Below, in pieces: positions 15,056 through 21,436 of a DNA stretch of 26,619 nt. Source of the stretch: AEGEAN-183 sp964614345 (GTDB lineage Bacteria; Pseudomonadota; Gammaproteobacteria; Magnimaribacterales; Magnimaribacteraceae); assembly GCA_964614345.1 (NCBI GenBank), contig CAZTLP010000015.1, positions 1 through 26,619 of the forward strand, given 5' to 3'. Each line of letters begins with the position of its first letter. The stretch's first letter is position 1. The position numbers were made by a program, and so were the translations under genes. The notes under the pieces were generated by a model. The model was not told the origin of the DNA and did not search any database. It saw only the letters and a list, made by a program, of their open reading frames with translations.

Positions 15056-16144
15056 ATGAGTTTGAAATGTGGAATCGTTGGATTGCCTAATGTAGGTAAA
15101 TCTACTCTCTTCAATGCCTTGACCGCAGCGGGTATAGAAGCTCAGAATTTCCCTTTCTGTACCATAGAACCCAATCAAGGAATAGTACCTGTTCCTGATG
15201 AAAGATTAGATAAAATTTCACAAATTGTTCAGCCTGAAGTAACTATCCCAACCACCACTGAGTTTGTTGATATAGCAGGTCTAGTTAAGGGAGCTTCTGA
15301 AGGGGAAGGTCTGGGAAATCAATTTCTATCTCACATTAGGGAAACCCAAGCTATTATTCATGTGGTTAGGTGTTTCGAAAATCCTGATATAACACATGTA
15401 CATAAAAATATAGACCCCATTATTGATTTGGAAGTTGTTGAAACTGAACTTTTGCTTGCTGATCTTGAGACAGTCATTAAAGCACGCATTAAACTTGAAA
15501 GGGTTGCTAAAAGTGGAGATAAAGAAGGAGTTAATCAGTTTGAAAGACTACAAGATCTGGAAGAGCAATTAAGCAAAGGTATTCTAGGAAGAGAAAGTTC
15601 TTACGCCGAAAAAAATGATACTTATTTCAAAGACTTACAACTGATCACTATGAAACCTTGTCTTTATGTAGCCAATGTAGAAGAAAATTCAGAAGACAAT
15701 GAACTTCTTAGGCAGCTTCAAGAATATGGTGACTCAAAGAGAGCGAAAGTACTACCTCTGTGTAATCAAATTGAATCCGAGCTAGCTGAATTAGATTTTA
15801 ATGAGACCAAAGAAATCCTAGAACAATTAGATATGGATGAACCGGGTTTAAATAAACTAATAAGAGCAAGTTATGACATGCTTAGATTGCAAACTTTTTT
15901 TACAGCTGGGCCCAAGGAAGTAAGAGCATGGACTGTCACTAAAGGATCAAGAGCCCCTCAAGCAGCGGGTGAAATTCATACAGACTTTGAAAAAGGATTT
16001 ATACGAGCTGAAACAATCTCTTACCCTGACTTTATTAAGTACGATGGAGAAAGCGGTGCTCAAAAAGCAGGTAAATTAAGATCAGAAGGAAGCGATTATT
16101 TAGTAAAAGATGGAGACATCATACATTTTAGATTCAATGTCTAA
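15056..16144 (+). CDS. ychF: Ribosome-binding P-loop NTPase YchF/EngD (OLA1-type)
   Basis: YchF is an Obg-family, ATP-preferring NTPase that binds ribosomes and is linked to stress control. From ATG 15056 the product is 362 residues, matching E. coli (363). An upstream in-frame ATG at 15023 would add 11 residues overlapping pth and is rejected because the family starts M-x-x-K-CGIVGLPNVGKS. The P-loop GLPNVGKS is at 9-16, followed by FPFCTIEPNQG, the G3 motif DIAGLVKGASEGEGLGNQFL, and a NVEE segment in place of the GTPase NKxD. The C-terminal TGS domain ends VKDGDIIHFRFNV. It is the last protein gene of the plus-strand series. Confidence 0.97.
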   Translation: MSLKCGIVGLPNVGKSTLFNALTAAGIEAQNFPFCTIEPNQGIVPVPDERLDKISQIVQPEVTIPTTTEFVDIAGLVKGASEGEGLGNQFLSHIRETQAIIHVVRCFENPDITHVHKNIDPIIDLEVVETELLLADLETVIKARIKLERVAKSGDKEGVNQFERLQDLEEQLSKGILGRESSYAEKNDTYFKDLQLITMKPCLYVANVEENSEDNELLRQLQEYGDSKRAKVLPLCNQIESELAELDFNETKEILEQLDMDEPGLNKLIRASYDMLRLQTFFTAGPKEVRAWTVTKGSRAPQAAGEIHTDFEKGFIRAETISYPDFIKYDGESGAQKAGKLRSEGSDYLVKDGDIIHFRFNV

Positions 16145-16151
16145 AGTTATC

Positions 16152-16180
16152 TTGACTTTGAACTGTTAGACTTTGACAAT
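16152..16180 (+). promoter_or_regulatory. Candidate sigma70-type promoter for tRNA-Met
   Basis: A -35 box TTGACT (16152-16157, 5/6 match) and a -10 box GACAAT (16175-16180, 4/6 match) are separated by exactly 17 bases. Transcription would begin at about 16187, two to three bases before the mature tRNA. The short GC-containing discriminator (CCGC) is typical of stable-RNA promoters. It lies in the 45-base gap after ychF. Confidence 0.55.
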
Positions 16181-16189
16181 CCGCATATT

Positions 16190-16267
16190 GGCTATGTAGC
16201 TCAGCTGGTTTAGAGCGCAGCATTCATAATGCTGAGGTCGGTAGTTCAAGTCTACCCATAGCCACCA
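16190..16267 (+). tRNA. tRNA-Met, elongator type (anticodon CAU)
   Basis: A 78-base cloverleaf with encoded CCA. The acceptor GGCTATG (16190-16196) pairs fully with CATAGCC (16257-16263), with discriminator A and CCA at 16265-16267. The anticodon stem-loop is GCAGCATTCATAATGCTG with anticodon CAT. The T arm is GGTAG-TTCAAGT-CTACC. The complete 1-72 pair excludes an initiator tRNA, and the body resembles E. coli elongator tRNA-Met. A lysidine-modified tRNA-Ile(CAU) is the other possibility and is less likely from the acceptor sequence. Confidence 0.92.
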
Positions 16268-16274
16268 GCCTTTT

Positions 16275-16302
16275 CCTTAAAGAAATGTTAAAGGTATTTT
16301 TT
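16275..16302 (+). terminator. Candidate rho-independent terminator after tRNA-Met
   Basis: CCTTAA (16275-16280) can pair with TTAAAGG (16288-16294) with one bulged base around a seven-base loop, followed by TATTTTTT (16295-16302). The stem is AT-rich and imperfect. It overlaps the 3' end of the convergent esterase gene. Confidence 0.4.
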
Positions 16303-17088
16303 AAAGAACAAAGCCTGTAAGTCTGCAACACTTCTTCCCTTTTCACTTACACCATCAAAGGCATGTTCTTCTTCTGCAAAGACATGCAGCGAAGCAGGGA
16401 TATTCTTTTCTTTCAGTTTATCGTAGAAGCCTGTACTTTCTTTTAAAGGCACTACACTGTCCGTAGACCCATGAACCAGCATACAAGGTGGAAAGTCTTC
16501 TGATACATAATTCATGGGGCTTGCTTTCTTATAATCCTCTTCACTCGCTTCTGAACCCATTAGCATGGCATAAGCATTCTCAAGAGGATTAAGGTCCAAT
16601 TGACGAATCGTGGTAGGGGGATAAATAGCACAAGTCGCTTTTACTTTTGATGATACATCATTGTTACCTCCCTCACCTTCAAAGCAATCATCGTAAGAAG
16701 TCGCTGCTGCCATTAAAGATAAATGACCGCCGGCTGAATTTCCTGATATACCAATTCTCTCAGAATCAATGCCTAGCTCTTCGGCATTGGCTCTTAAATA
16801 TCTAACTGCACACTTTACATCTTGTATTTGTGCTGGCCAATGAGCCTCAGTAGACAATCGATAAGAATTACACATGGTTACAAAACCAAGTCTAGCTAAC
16901 AAAATGCCATATCCTCTGAGCTGAGATCTGTCACCCTCCAACCACCCGCCTCCATGAACAAAAAGAACTGCAGGTCTATTTTTTTCTTTTTTAGGTGGAA
17001 GAAATATATCCGCTAAAAGGTTCTTTTCTCCACCAGTTCCTATTTCAACCGCCTCTTTTATAGAAACTCTTCCTTCTTGTATCTTCAT
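16288..17088 (-). CDS. Alpha/beta-hydrolase, hormone-sensitive-lipase-type esterase
   Basis: A 266-residue esterase of the HSL/carboxylesterase (BD-FAE-like) group. The oxyanion-hole motif HGGGW is at 45-49. The nucleophile Ser118 is in GNSAGG (116-121), Asp210 is in VHGSTDSVVP, and His242 is in EEEHAFDG, a complete catalytic triad. No signal peptide is visible, so it should be cytoplasmic. ATG 17088 is chosen because it has a GAGG ribosome binding site eight bases upstream. The upstream in-frame ATG at 17112 lies inside the terminator hairpin of the preceding gene. The substrate is unknown: a short-chain ester or acylated small molecule is the family expectation. It faces tRNA-Met convergently and follows two small membrane-protein genes. 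Confidence 0.88.
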   Translation of the reverse strand: MKIQEGRVSIKEAVEIGTGGEKNLLADIFLPPKKEKNRPAVLFVHGGGWLEGDRSQLRGYGILLARLGFVTMCNSYRLSTEAHWPAQIQDVKCAVRYLRANAEELGIDSERIGISGNSAGGHLSLMAAATSYDDCFEGEGGNNDVSSKVKATCAIYPPTTIRQLDLNPLENAYAMLMGSEASEEDYKKASPMNYVSEDFPPCMLVHGSTDSVVPLKESTGFYDKLKEKNIPASLHVFAEEEHAFDGVSEKGRSVADLQALFFKKYL

Positions 17089-17101
17089 ATTTACCTCAAA
17101 T

Positions 17102-17129
17102 AAAAAAGGCATCTTAAAGATGCCTTTTT
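17102..17129 (-). terminator. Strong rho-independent terminator (bidirectional), between a small membrane-protein gene and the esterase
   Basis: AAAAAGGCATC (17103-17113) and GATGCCTTTTT (17119-17129) form a perfect 11-base-pair stem around TTAAA. A T-tract is present on both strands (TTTTTTA on minus, TTTTTATTTT on plus). It lies 15 bases after the stop of the 75-residue gene and 14 bases before the esterase ATG. Confidence 0.9.
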
Positions 17130-17144
17130 ATTTTAATCCTTTTT

Positions 17145-17372
17145 TTAAGATCTGCCGTTCCAAATCCCTAAAATTAATATTAGCGCAATGATCACGGCCA
17201 ATCCTTCAGACCCTAATGTATCAATAACAGGTCCTAAGTTTGTCATAACATTACCAAAAAATGGTGCTGAAGGTCCAAACAAAACAGAAACCAGTACTGA
17301 AACAGCTACTATTAAAGCTAAAAGCTTAGTTGCTTCCCACAACCAACGTTTTATTCTTTCTACAAGATCCAT
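17145..17372 (-). CDS. Small two-helix membrane protein A, paralogue of the upstream gene
   Basis: A 75-residue protein I do not recognise. It has a charged amphipathic N-terminus (MDLVERIKRWLWEATK), a first membrane helix at about 16-32 (LLALIVAVSVLVSVLF), a glycine/proline loop (GPSAPFFGN) and a short helix. TLGSEG and a second membrane helix at about 58-71 (LAVIIALILILGIW) follow, ending in a short polar tail. Its last 40 or so residues align without gaps to the neighbouring 72-residue protein, with 15 of 40 identical, including FG, PF, G-V, L, TLG, GL. ATG 17372 has a strong AGGGGG ribosome binding site, which supports a real gene. Strong terminators lie immediately before and after it. 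No known domain is claimed; a small pore, membrane organiser or regulator are all possible. Confidence 0.82.
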   Translation of the reverse strand: MDLVERIKRWLWEATKLLALIVAVSVLVSVLFGPSAPFFGNVMTNLGPVIDTLGSEGLAVIIALILILGIWNGRS

Positions 17373-17392
17373 ATTTCCCCCTGAGTAACCCT

Positions 17393-17429
17393 AAAAAAAG
17401 AAAGGGGTACCTTTAGAGGCCCCCTTTCT
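17393..17429 (-). terminator. Strong rho-independent terminator between the two small membrane-protein genes
   Basis: AGAAAGGGG (17399-17407) and CCCCTTTCT (17421-17429) form a perfect nine-base-pair stem. The 13-base loop can add CCT/AGG pairing inside. On the minus strand it runs into CTTTTTTTAGGG, a T-tract. It begins about 22 bases after the stop of the 72-residue gene and ends about 20 bases before the ATG of the 75-residue gene. Confidence 0.88.
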
Positions 17430-17451
17430 ATGCAATAGCTAAGTAAAAAAC

Positions 17452-17670
17452 TTATCTATAAAGGTCAAGTAAAACCGCTAGTACGATTAAACCTACTAGA
17501 CCGTTATCACCAAGAGTGTTAACTAGTCCAAGAAGGCCATCAAGAACTCCACCTACAAAAGGAAGACCACCGCCGAATACTACTCCAGCAGCAACTCCTA
17601 GTGCTATAAGAGATACAATGATGCCAGTTAATTGACCTATCAGATCTTTTACCATATTAAGTGCATTCAT
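17452..17670 (-). CDS. Small two-helix membrane protein B, paralogue of the downstream gene
   Basis: A 72-residue, very hydrophobic, glycine-rich protein I do not recognise. It has an N-terminal MNALNMVKDLIGQL, a first membrane helix at about 15-33 (TGIIVSLIALGVAAGVVF), a GGGLPFVGG loop, an amphipathic GVLDGLLGLVNTLGDNG segment and a second membrane helix (LVGLIVLAVLL), ending DLYR. It has only five acidic or basic residues outside the N-terminus. The FG-PF-G-V-L-TLG-GL pattern is shared, ungapped, with the 75-residue protein downstream. The start ATG 17670 has GGGTGA at Shine-Dalgarno distance. A promoter-like pair with a hairpin leader precedes it and a strong terminator follows, which suggests a monocistronic and perhaps abundant mRNA. 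It lies 121 bases after pnp. The function is unknown. Confidence 0.82.
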   Translation of the reverse strand: MNALNMVKDLIGQLTGIIVSLIALGVAAGVVFGGGLPFVGGVLDGLLGLVNTLGDNGLVGLIVLAVLLDLYR

Positions 17671-17701
17671 ATTTCACCCATTAATTTAGCTAAACAAACG
17701 C

Positions 17702-17716
17702 CTAGGCAGAACCTAG
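17702..17716 (-). promoter_or_regulatory. Hairpin at the predicted 5' end of the small-protein mRNA
   Basis: CTAGG (17702-17706) and CCTAG (17712-17716) are inverted repeats around a five-base loop. If transcription starts near 17717, as the upstream -10 box predicts, the hairpin is the first thing in the transcript. Such 5' hairpins can protect mRNA from decay; that role is an inference. Confidence 0.35.
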
Positions 17717-17724
17717 ACCCGCGT

Positions 17725-17753
17725 ATTTAACAGTAAAGCGTTTAAATAAACAA
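17725..17753 (-). promoter_or_regulatory. Candidate sigma70-type promoter for the 72-residue membrane-protein gene
   Basis: On the minus strand, a -35-like TTGTTT (17753-17748), a 17-base spacer and a -10-like TTAAAT (17730-17725) lie in the pnp/small-gene gap. Matches are 3/6 and 4/6. The predicted leader is about 47 bases. Confidence 0.3.
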
Positions 17754-17791
17754 ATTAGGACTTAGCACAAAAAACTTAAAGTTTCAAATAT

Positions 17792-19879
17792 TTAGTCTTC
17801 CAATCCTTTCATAGTTAATCTGATCTTGCCTTGTCTATCTACTTCTAGGACTTTTACTTTTACTTCTTCCCCTTCAACAAAATAATCTGACACATTCTCA
17901 ACTCTTTCTTCAGAAATTTCTGAAACATGAACTAGACCATCTCTGCCAGGCATGATTGTGACAAAGGCACCAAAATCAACTATGTTTGCTACCTTCCCGG
18001 TGTAAATCTTATTAATCTCCGGTTCTTCAGTGAGGGCATTTATCCTTTCAACCGCCATAGCCCTGGATTCAGGAGTATCTCCATAAACTGTTACTTTTCC
18101 TGAGTCATCAACATCAATCTGTGCGCCTGTCTCTTCAACTAACCCTCTAATTGTCTCTCCGCCTTTTCCAATAACATCTCTGATCTTCTTAGTATTAATC
18201 TGAATAATTACAGCTTGTGGAGCCTTTGAAGATAGTTCTTCTCTGGGTTTAGATAGCTCTTCATTCATCTTTTCAAGAATTACTGACCTAGCTGTATTTG
18301 CCTTTTTTAAGGCATCATCAAAGATCTCTTCTGTTATACCATCTATCTTAATATCCATTTGCAGAGCAGTTATTCCATCAGCAGTACCAGCGACTTTAAA
18401 ATCCATATCTCCTAAATGATCTTCATCACCTAAAATATCAGTAATAACAGCGAAATTTTCATTTTCTTTTACCAAGCCCATAGCAACTCCAGCTACTGGT
18501 TTTTTAATAGGTATACCAGCATCCATTAGAGCCAAACTAGATCCACAAACAGAAGCCATAGAACTAGAACCATTAGATTCGGTTATTTCAGAAACAACCC
18601 TGATCGTATAAGGAAATTCTTCAGGATCAGGAAGTACCGCTTCTAAAGCTCTTCTTGCAAGTTTTCCATGGCCTATTTCCCTCCGTTTAGGACCTGCTAA
18701 AAAGCTAGCTTCTCCTACAGAATAAGGTGGGAAATTATAATGAAGCATGAATTGATCCTTAAACTCTCCTTCAAGCGCATCAATTAATTGAGCTTGCCTG
18801 GGAGATCCCAATGTTGCTGCCACTATGGCTTGAGTTTCACCTCTAGTAAATAAAGCGGAACCATGTGTATTATGTAAAAGACCTGCTTCAACAAAAATAG
18901 GCCTTACTGTATCTAAGTCTCTGCCATCAATCCTAGCCTCACCATTTAGGAGCCTAGTCCTTACAATCTTTTTTTCTACCTTTTTGAAAGCATCCAGTAA
19001 ATCTGATTCAGAGATTTCGGAGTCTTCATCTTCTGGTAATTTTTCATCAATCAGTTTATTCTTAATTCCGGCTATAAATTGCACTCTTTCTTGCTTATCT
19101 TTAATTGAATATGCTTCGGTGATCTTGTCGGTAAAATTTTCTTCTACAGCATTTAATAGATTTTCATCTATTGTTTTTGGTTCATACTCAAAAGGTTCTT
19201 TTCCAACTTCTTTTGCCATTTCCTCTATAGCCTTAATAGACTCTTGCATTTCTTGATGAGCAAAAAGGATCCCTCCAAGCATTTGATCCTCAGTTAGCTC
19301 CTTGGCTTCAGATTCCACCATGATTACAGCTGAGTCACTGCCAGCAATTACCATATCTAGATAAGAATTCTCCAATTCACTTCGTTTAGGATTGATAGCA
19401 TACTGACCTTCTATAAATCCTACCCTTGCAGCTCCTAATGGCCCTTTAAATGGAAGACCTGAAATAGCTAAAGCAGCAGATGCACCTAGGAAAGAAAGAA
19501 TATCAGGATCTTCATCCTTATCAGATGAAAGCACAGTACAAATCACCTGAACTTCGTATAAGAAGTCATTTTCAAAAAGTGGTCGTATTGGTCTATCAAT
19601 TAATCTTGAGGTTAAAGTTTCTTTTTCGGTGGGTCTTCCCTCTCTCTTAAAGAATCCTCCTGGAATTTTTCCTGTAGCATAAGTTTTTTCTAAATAGTTA
19701 ACTGTAAGGGGAAAGAAATCTTGACGTTCTCCTGGAGGCTTTCCTACAACCACTGTTGATAGAACCTGAGTATTACCTGAGGATACTAATACCGCACCGG
19801 TAGCTTGTCTCGCTACTTTTCCTGTTTCAAAGACAATTTCTTTATTGCCCATTTTTGTAATTTTCTTGTAATTTTCCAT
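17792..19879 (-). CDS. pnp: Polyribonucleotide nucleotidyltransferase (PNPase)
   Basis: PNPase degrades RNA 3' to 5' with phosphate and is part of the degradosome in gammaproteobacteria. The 695-residue protein has two RNase PH domains (about 1-215 and 305-540) joined by a helical domain. FFKREGRPTEKETLTSRLIDRPIRPLF-type residues mark the first. The second carries the metal/phosphate site in ITDILGDEDHLGDMDFKVAG. A KH domain (IRDVIGKGGETIRGLVEETG) at about 550-610 and an S1 domain (YTGKVANIVDFGAFV...DGLVHVSEIS) at about 620-690 follow. It ends shortly after S1. It is last in the nusA operon, 62 bases after rpsO. Confidence 0.98.
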   Translation of the reverse strand: MENYKKITKMGNKEIVFETGKVARQATGAVLVSSGNTQVLSTVVVGKPPGERQDFFPLTVNYLEKTYATGKIPGGFFKREGRPTEKETLTSRLIDRPIRPLFENDFLYEVQVICTVLSSDKDEDPDILSFLGASAALAISGLPFKGPLGAARVGFIEGQYAINPKRSELENSYLDMVIAGSDSAVIMVESEAKELTEDQMLGGILFAHQEMQESIKAIEEMAKEVGKEPFEYEPKTIDENLLNAVEENFTDKITEAYSIKDKQERVQFIAGIKNKLIDEKLPEDEDSEISESDLLDAFKKVEKKIVRTRLLNGEARIDGRDLDTVRPIFVEAGLLHNTHGSALFTRGETQAIVAATLGSPRQAQLIDALEGEFKDQFMLHYNFPPYSVGEASFLAGPKRREIGHGKLARRALEAVLPDPEEFPYTIRVVSEITESNGSSSMASVCGSSLALMDAGIPIKKPVAGVAMGLVKENENFAVITDILGDEDHLGDMDFKVAGTADGITALQMDIKIDGITEEIFDDALKKANTARSVILEKMNEELSKPREELSSKAPQAVIIQINTKKIRDVIGKGGETIRGLVEETGAQIDVDDSGKVTVYGDTPESRAMAVERINALTEEPEINKIYTGKVANIVDFGAFVTIMPGRDGLVHVSEISEERVENVSDYFVEGEEVKVKVLEVDRQGKIRLTMKGLED

Positions 19880-19900
19880 ATGTTTTTTAATTATTAATAA

Positions 19901-19920
19901 AAATACCCCATAAGGGTTTT
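19901..19920 (-). terminator. Weak hairpin in the rpsO-pnp gap
   Basis: ACCC (19905-19908) pairs with GGGT (19914-19917) around five bases, with possible outer A-T pairs. On the minus strand it is followed by ATTTTTATT. It is a weak attenuator or processing site at the place where E. coli has the rpsO terminator and an RNase III site. The stem is short, so this is tentative. Confidence 0.3.
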
Positions 19921-19941
19921 ATAAAAAGGAAATAAATAGAT

Positions 19942-20211
19942 TTATCTTCTTAAACCAAGCTCACTTAAAAGCTTAGAATAAGTTTCGGGCTTCTCTCTTT
20001 TCAAATAATCTAGGAGTTTCCGTCTTTGGTTAACCATCCTTATCAAACCAGTTCTTGAATGGTGATCTTTAGAGTTTTCTGAGAAATGAGATTGAAGTGA
20101 ATCAATATTAGCTGACAAAAGTGCTATCTGAACTTCAGCAGATCCAGTATCAGAACTGGACCTTCCAAACTTTGAAACTATTTCTTTCTTACTAGAATTA
20201 TCTAAAACCAA
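19942..20211 (-). CDS. rpsO: Ribosomal protein uS15
   Basis: uS15 is a primary 16S rRNA-binding protein of the 30S platform. It has 89 residues, the same as E. coli. The conserved GRSSSDTGSAEVQIALLSA, the KDHHSRTGLIRMVNQRRKLL segment that contacts rRNA and the ending ELGLRR are all present. It lies eight bases after truB and before pnp, the standard order. In E. coli S15 represses its own translation through an mRNA pseudoknot; I did not find clear evidence of that structure here. Confidence 0.98.
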   Translation of the reverse strand: MVLDNSSKKEIVSKFGRSSSDTGSAEVQIALLSANIDSLQSHFSENSKDHHSRTGLIRMVNQRRKLLDYLKREKPETYSKLLSELGLRR

Positions 20212-20219
20212 AATTTTTC

Positions 20220-21119
20220 CTACATTTTTGAAGGTGAAGCAGAGTATTTTTGAGTATTAATGAGCCTTTTAGGCGAGACCTTCATAGATGAATCAACACT
20301 ACCGATTCCTATAAACGAACCTTCTTTTTCGTATAATCTTACTATTCCTTCTTTTTCTTGCCGCGCATTATAGTCCACTTGCAGTCCATTTATAATTTTT
20401 TTTGTATCTTCTTTATTTAGAACTATTTTAGGAAAGTCTTTCAAGGCCTCACTACTGTCTATAATGCTCTTTAAAAAAAGACCTTTATCTGAATTATCTA
20501 TTTTAACCAAGCTGTCTTCATTAAATGACCCTATATGTGTCCTTCTTAGTTCTAAGACAGTAGCTGCACAGTTCAAAGATTTCCCGATCGATTGAACTAA
20601 CGCTCTTATATAAGTTCCTTTAGAACAAGATATTTCAAGTTCGATTTCTTCTACTTTTTTTATTGGTTTTAAATTTATATCTCGAACTTCTATAGATCTA
20701 GGTGCTCTTTTTAAAGAAACACCTTTTCTTGCCCAGTAATATAAGGGTTTTCCATTCCTCTTTAGAGCAGAATACATGGGAGGTATTTGATCTTGTATTC
20801 CAATAAAACTTTCTAGGACTTTGGTTAACTCGCTGGTAGAGAATTTGGCATCAGTTTTATATATTTCCTTACCTGTAATATCTCCAGTATCGGTTTCCGA
20901 TCCAAATAAAATCTTTACATTATATTTTTTAGGTTGATTGCTAACATAATGACTAAACTTTGTAGCTTCACCTATTGATATGGGGAGTATTCCAGTAGCT
21001 AAGGGATCTAATGTGCCGCAATGACCAGCTTTTTCTTCGTTTAAGATTTTTCTTACTAGATCCAAACAGTCCCTTGAAGAAATACCGGAAGGTTTATCGA
21101 CCAATAAAAAGCCGTTCAT
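20220..21119 (-). CDS. truB: tRNA pseudouridine(55) synthase
   Basis: TruB converts U55 in the T loop of tRNAs to pseudouridine. From ATG 21119 the product is 299 residues. MNGFLLVDKPSGISS opens the catalytic domain, and the catalytic Asp is in GHCGTLDPLATGILPI. YNVKILFGSETDTGDITG, IPPMYSALKRNGKPLY and CSKGTYIRALVQSIG are also signature segments. A C-terminal PUA-like region follows. A TTG two codons upstream (21125) could extend it but lies inside rbfA. ATG 21119 forms an ATGA overlap with the rbfA stop and is preferred. Confidence 0.97.
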   Translation of the reverse strand: MNGFLLVDKPSGISSRDCLDLVRKILNEEKAGHCGTLDPLATGILPISIGEATKFSHYVSNQPKKYNVKILFGSETDTGDITGKEIYKTDAKFSTSELTKVLESFIGIQDQIPPMYSALKRNGKPLYYWARKGVSLKRAPRSIEVRDINLKPIKKVEEIELEISCSKGTYIRALVQSIGKSLNCAATVLELRRTHIGSFNEDSLVKIDNSDKGLFLKSIIDSSEALKDFPKIVLNKEDTKKIINGLQVDYNARQEKEGIVRLYEKEGSFIGIGSVDSSMKVSPKRLINTQKYSASPSKM

Positions 21120-21436
21120 AGCCAAGAATTTGTCTGATCTTCCTGAAATGAAAGCTCTGGTAATCTCTTAACATTTAATTTTTTTCCCAAATTGCTTCTA
21201 ATAAAGCCATTAGCTTTTTTTAAAGCTTTTTCTACTTCTAAGGAATCTATTTGAGCAAAACTATTTAAGCTCGAGAAGATTATATAAGCTTTGCTAATGT
21301 CCTTTGAAAGCTCTACCTTTATTATAGTAATACCTTCAAGCCTTGGATCTTTCACATCATTTCTAAGAATTTCCGCTATCTCAGTTCTAATTTGATCTGA
21401 AAGACGATCAGATCTATCAAAATCAGAAGACTTCAT
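21116..21436 (-). CDS. rbfA: Ribosome-binding factor A, short C-terminus
   Basis: RbfA is a KH-type factor needed for late 30S maturation, acting at the 5' end of 16S rRNA. The N-terminal RSDRLSDQIRTEIAEILRN and KDPRLEGITIIKVELSKDISKAYIIFS segments are diagnostic. The KALKKANGFIRSNLGKKL helix and RLPELSFQEDQ strand finish the KH-like fold. At 106 residues it is shorter than E. coli RbfA (133). It ends a few residues after the PELSF strand and so lacks most of the final helix. The next reading frame is truB itself, so no frameshift is implied. TAATG coupling to infB, ATGA to truB. Confidence 0.93.
   Translation of the reverse strand: MKSSDFDRSDRLSDQIRTEIAEILRNDVKDPRLEGITIIKVELSKDISKAYIIFSSLNSFAQIDSLEVEKALKKANGFIRSNLGKKLNVKRLPELSFQEDQTNSWL

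Noticed and set aside
17188..17388. Plus-strand 66-residue open frame opposite small membrane protein A
   Set aside because: Low-complexity Thr/Ser/Pro product without a ribosome binding site. The minus-strand frame has a strong one, membrane helices and a paralogue next to it.
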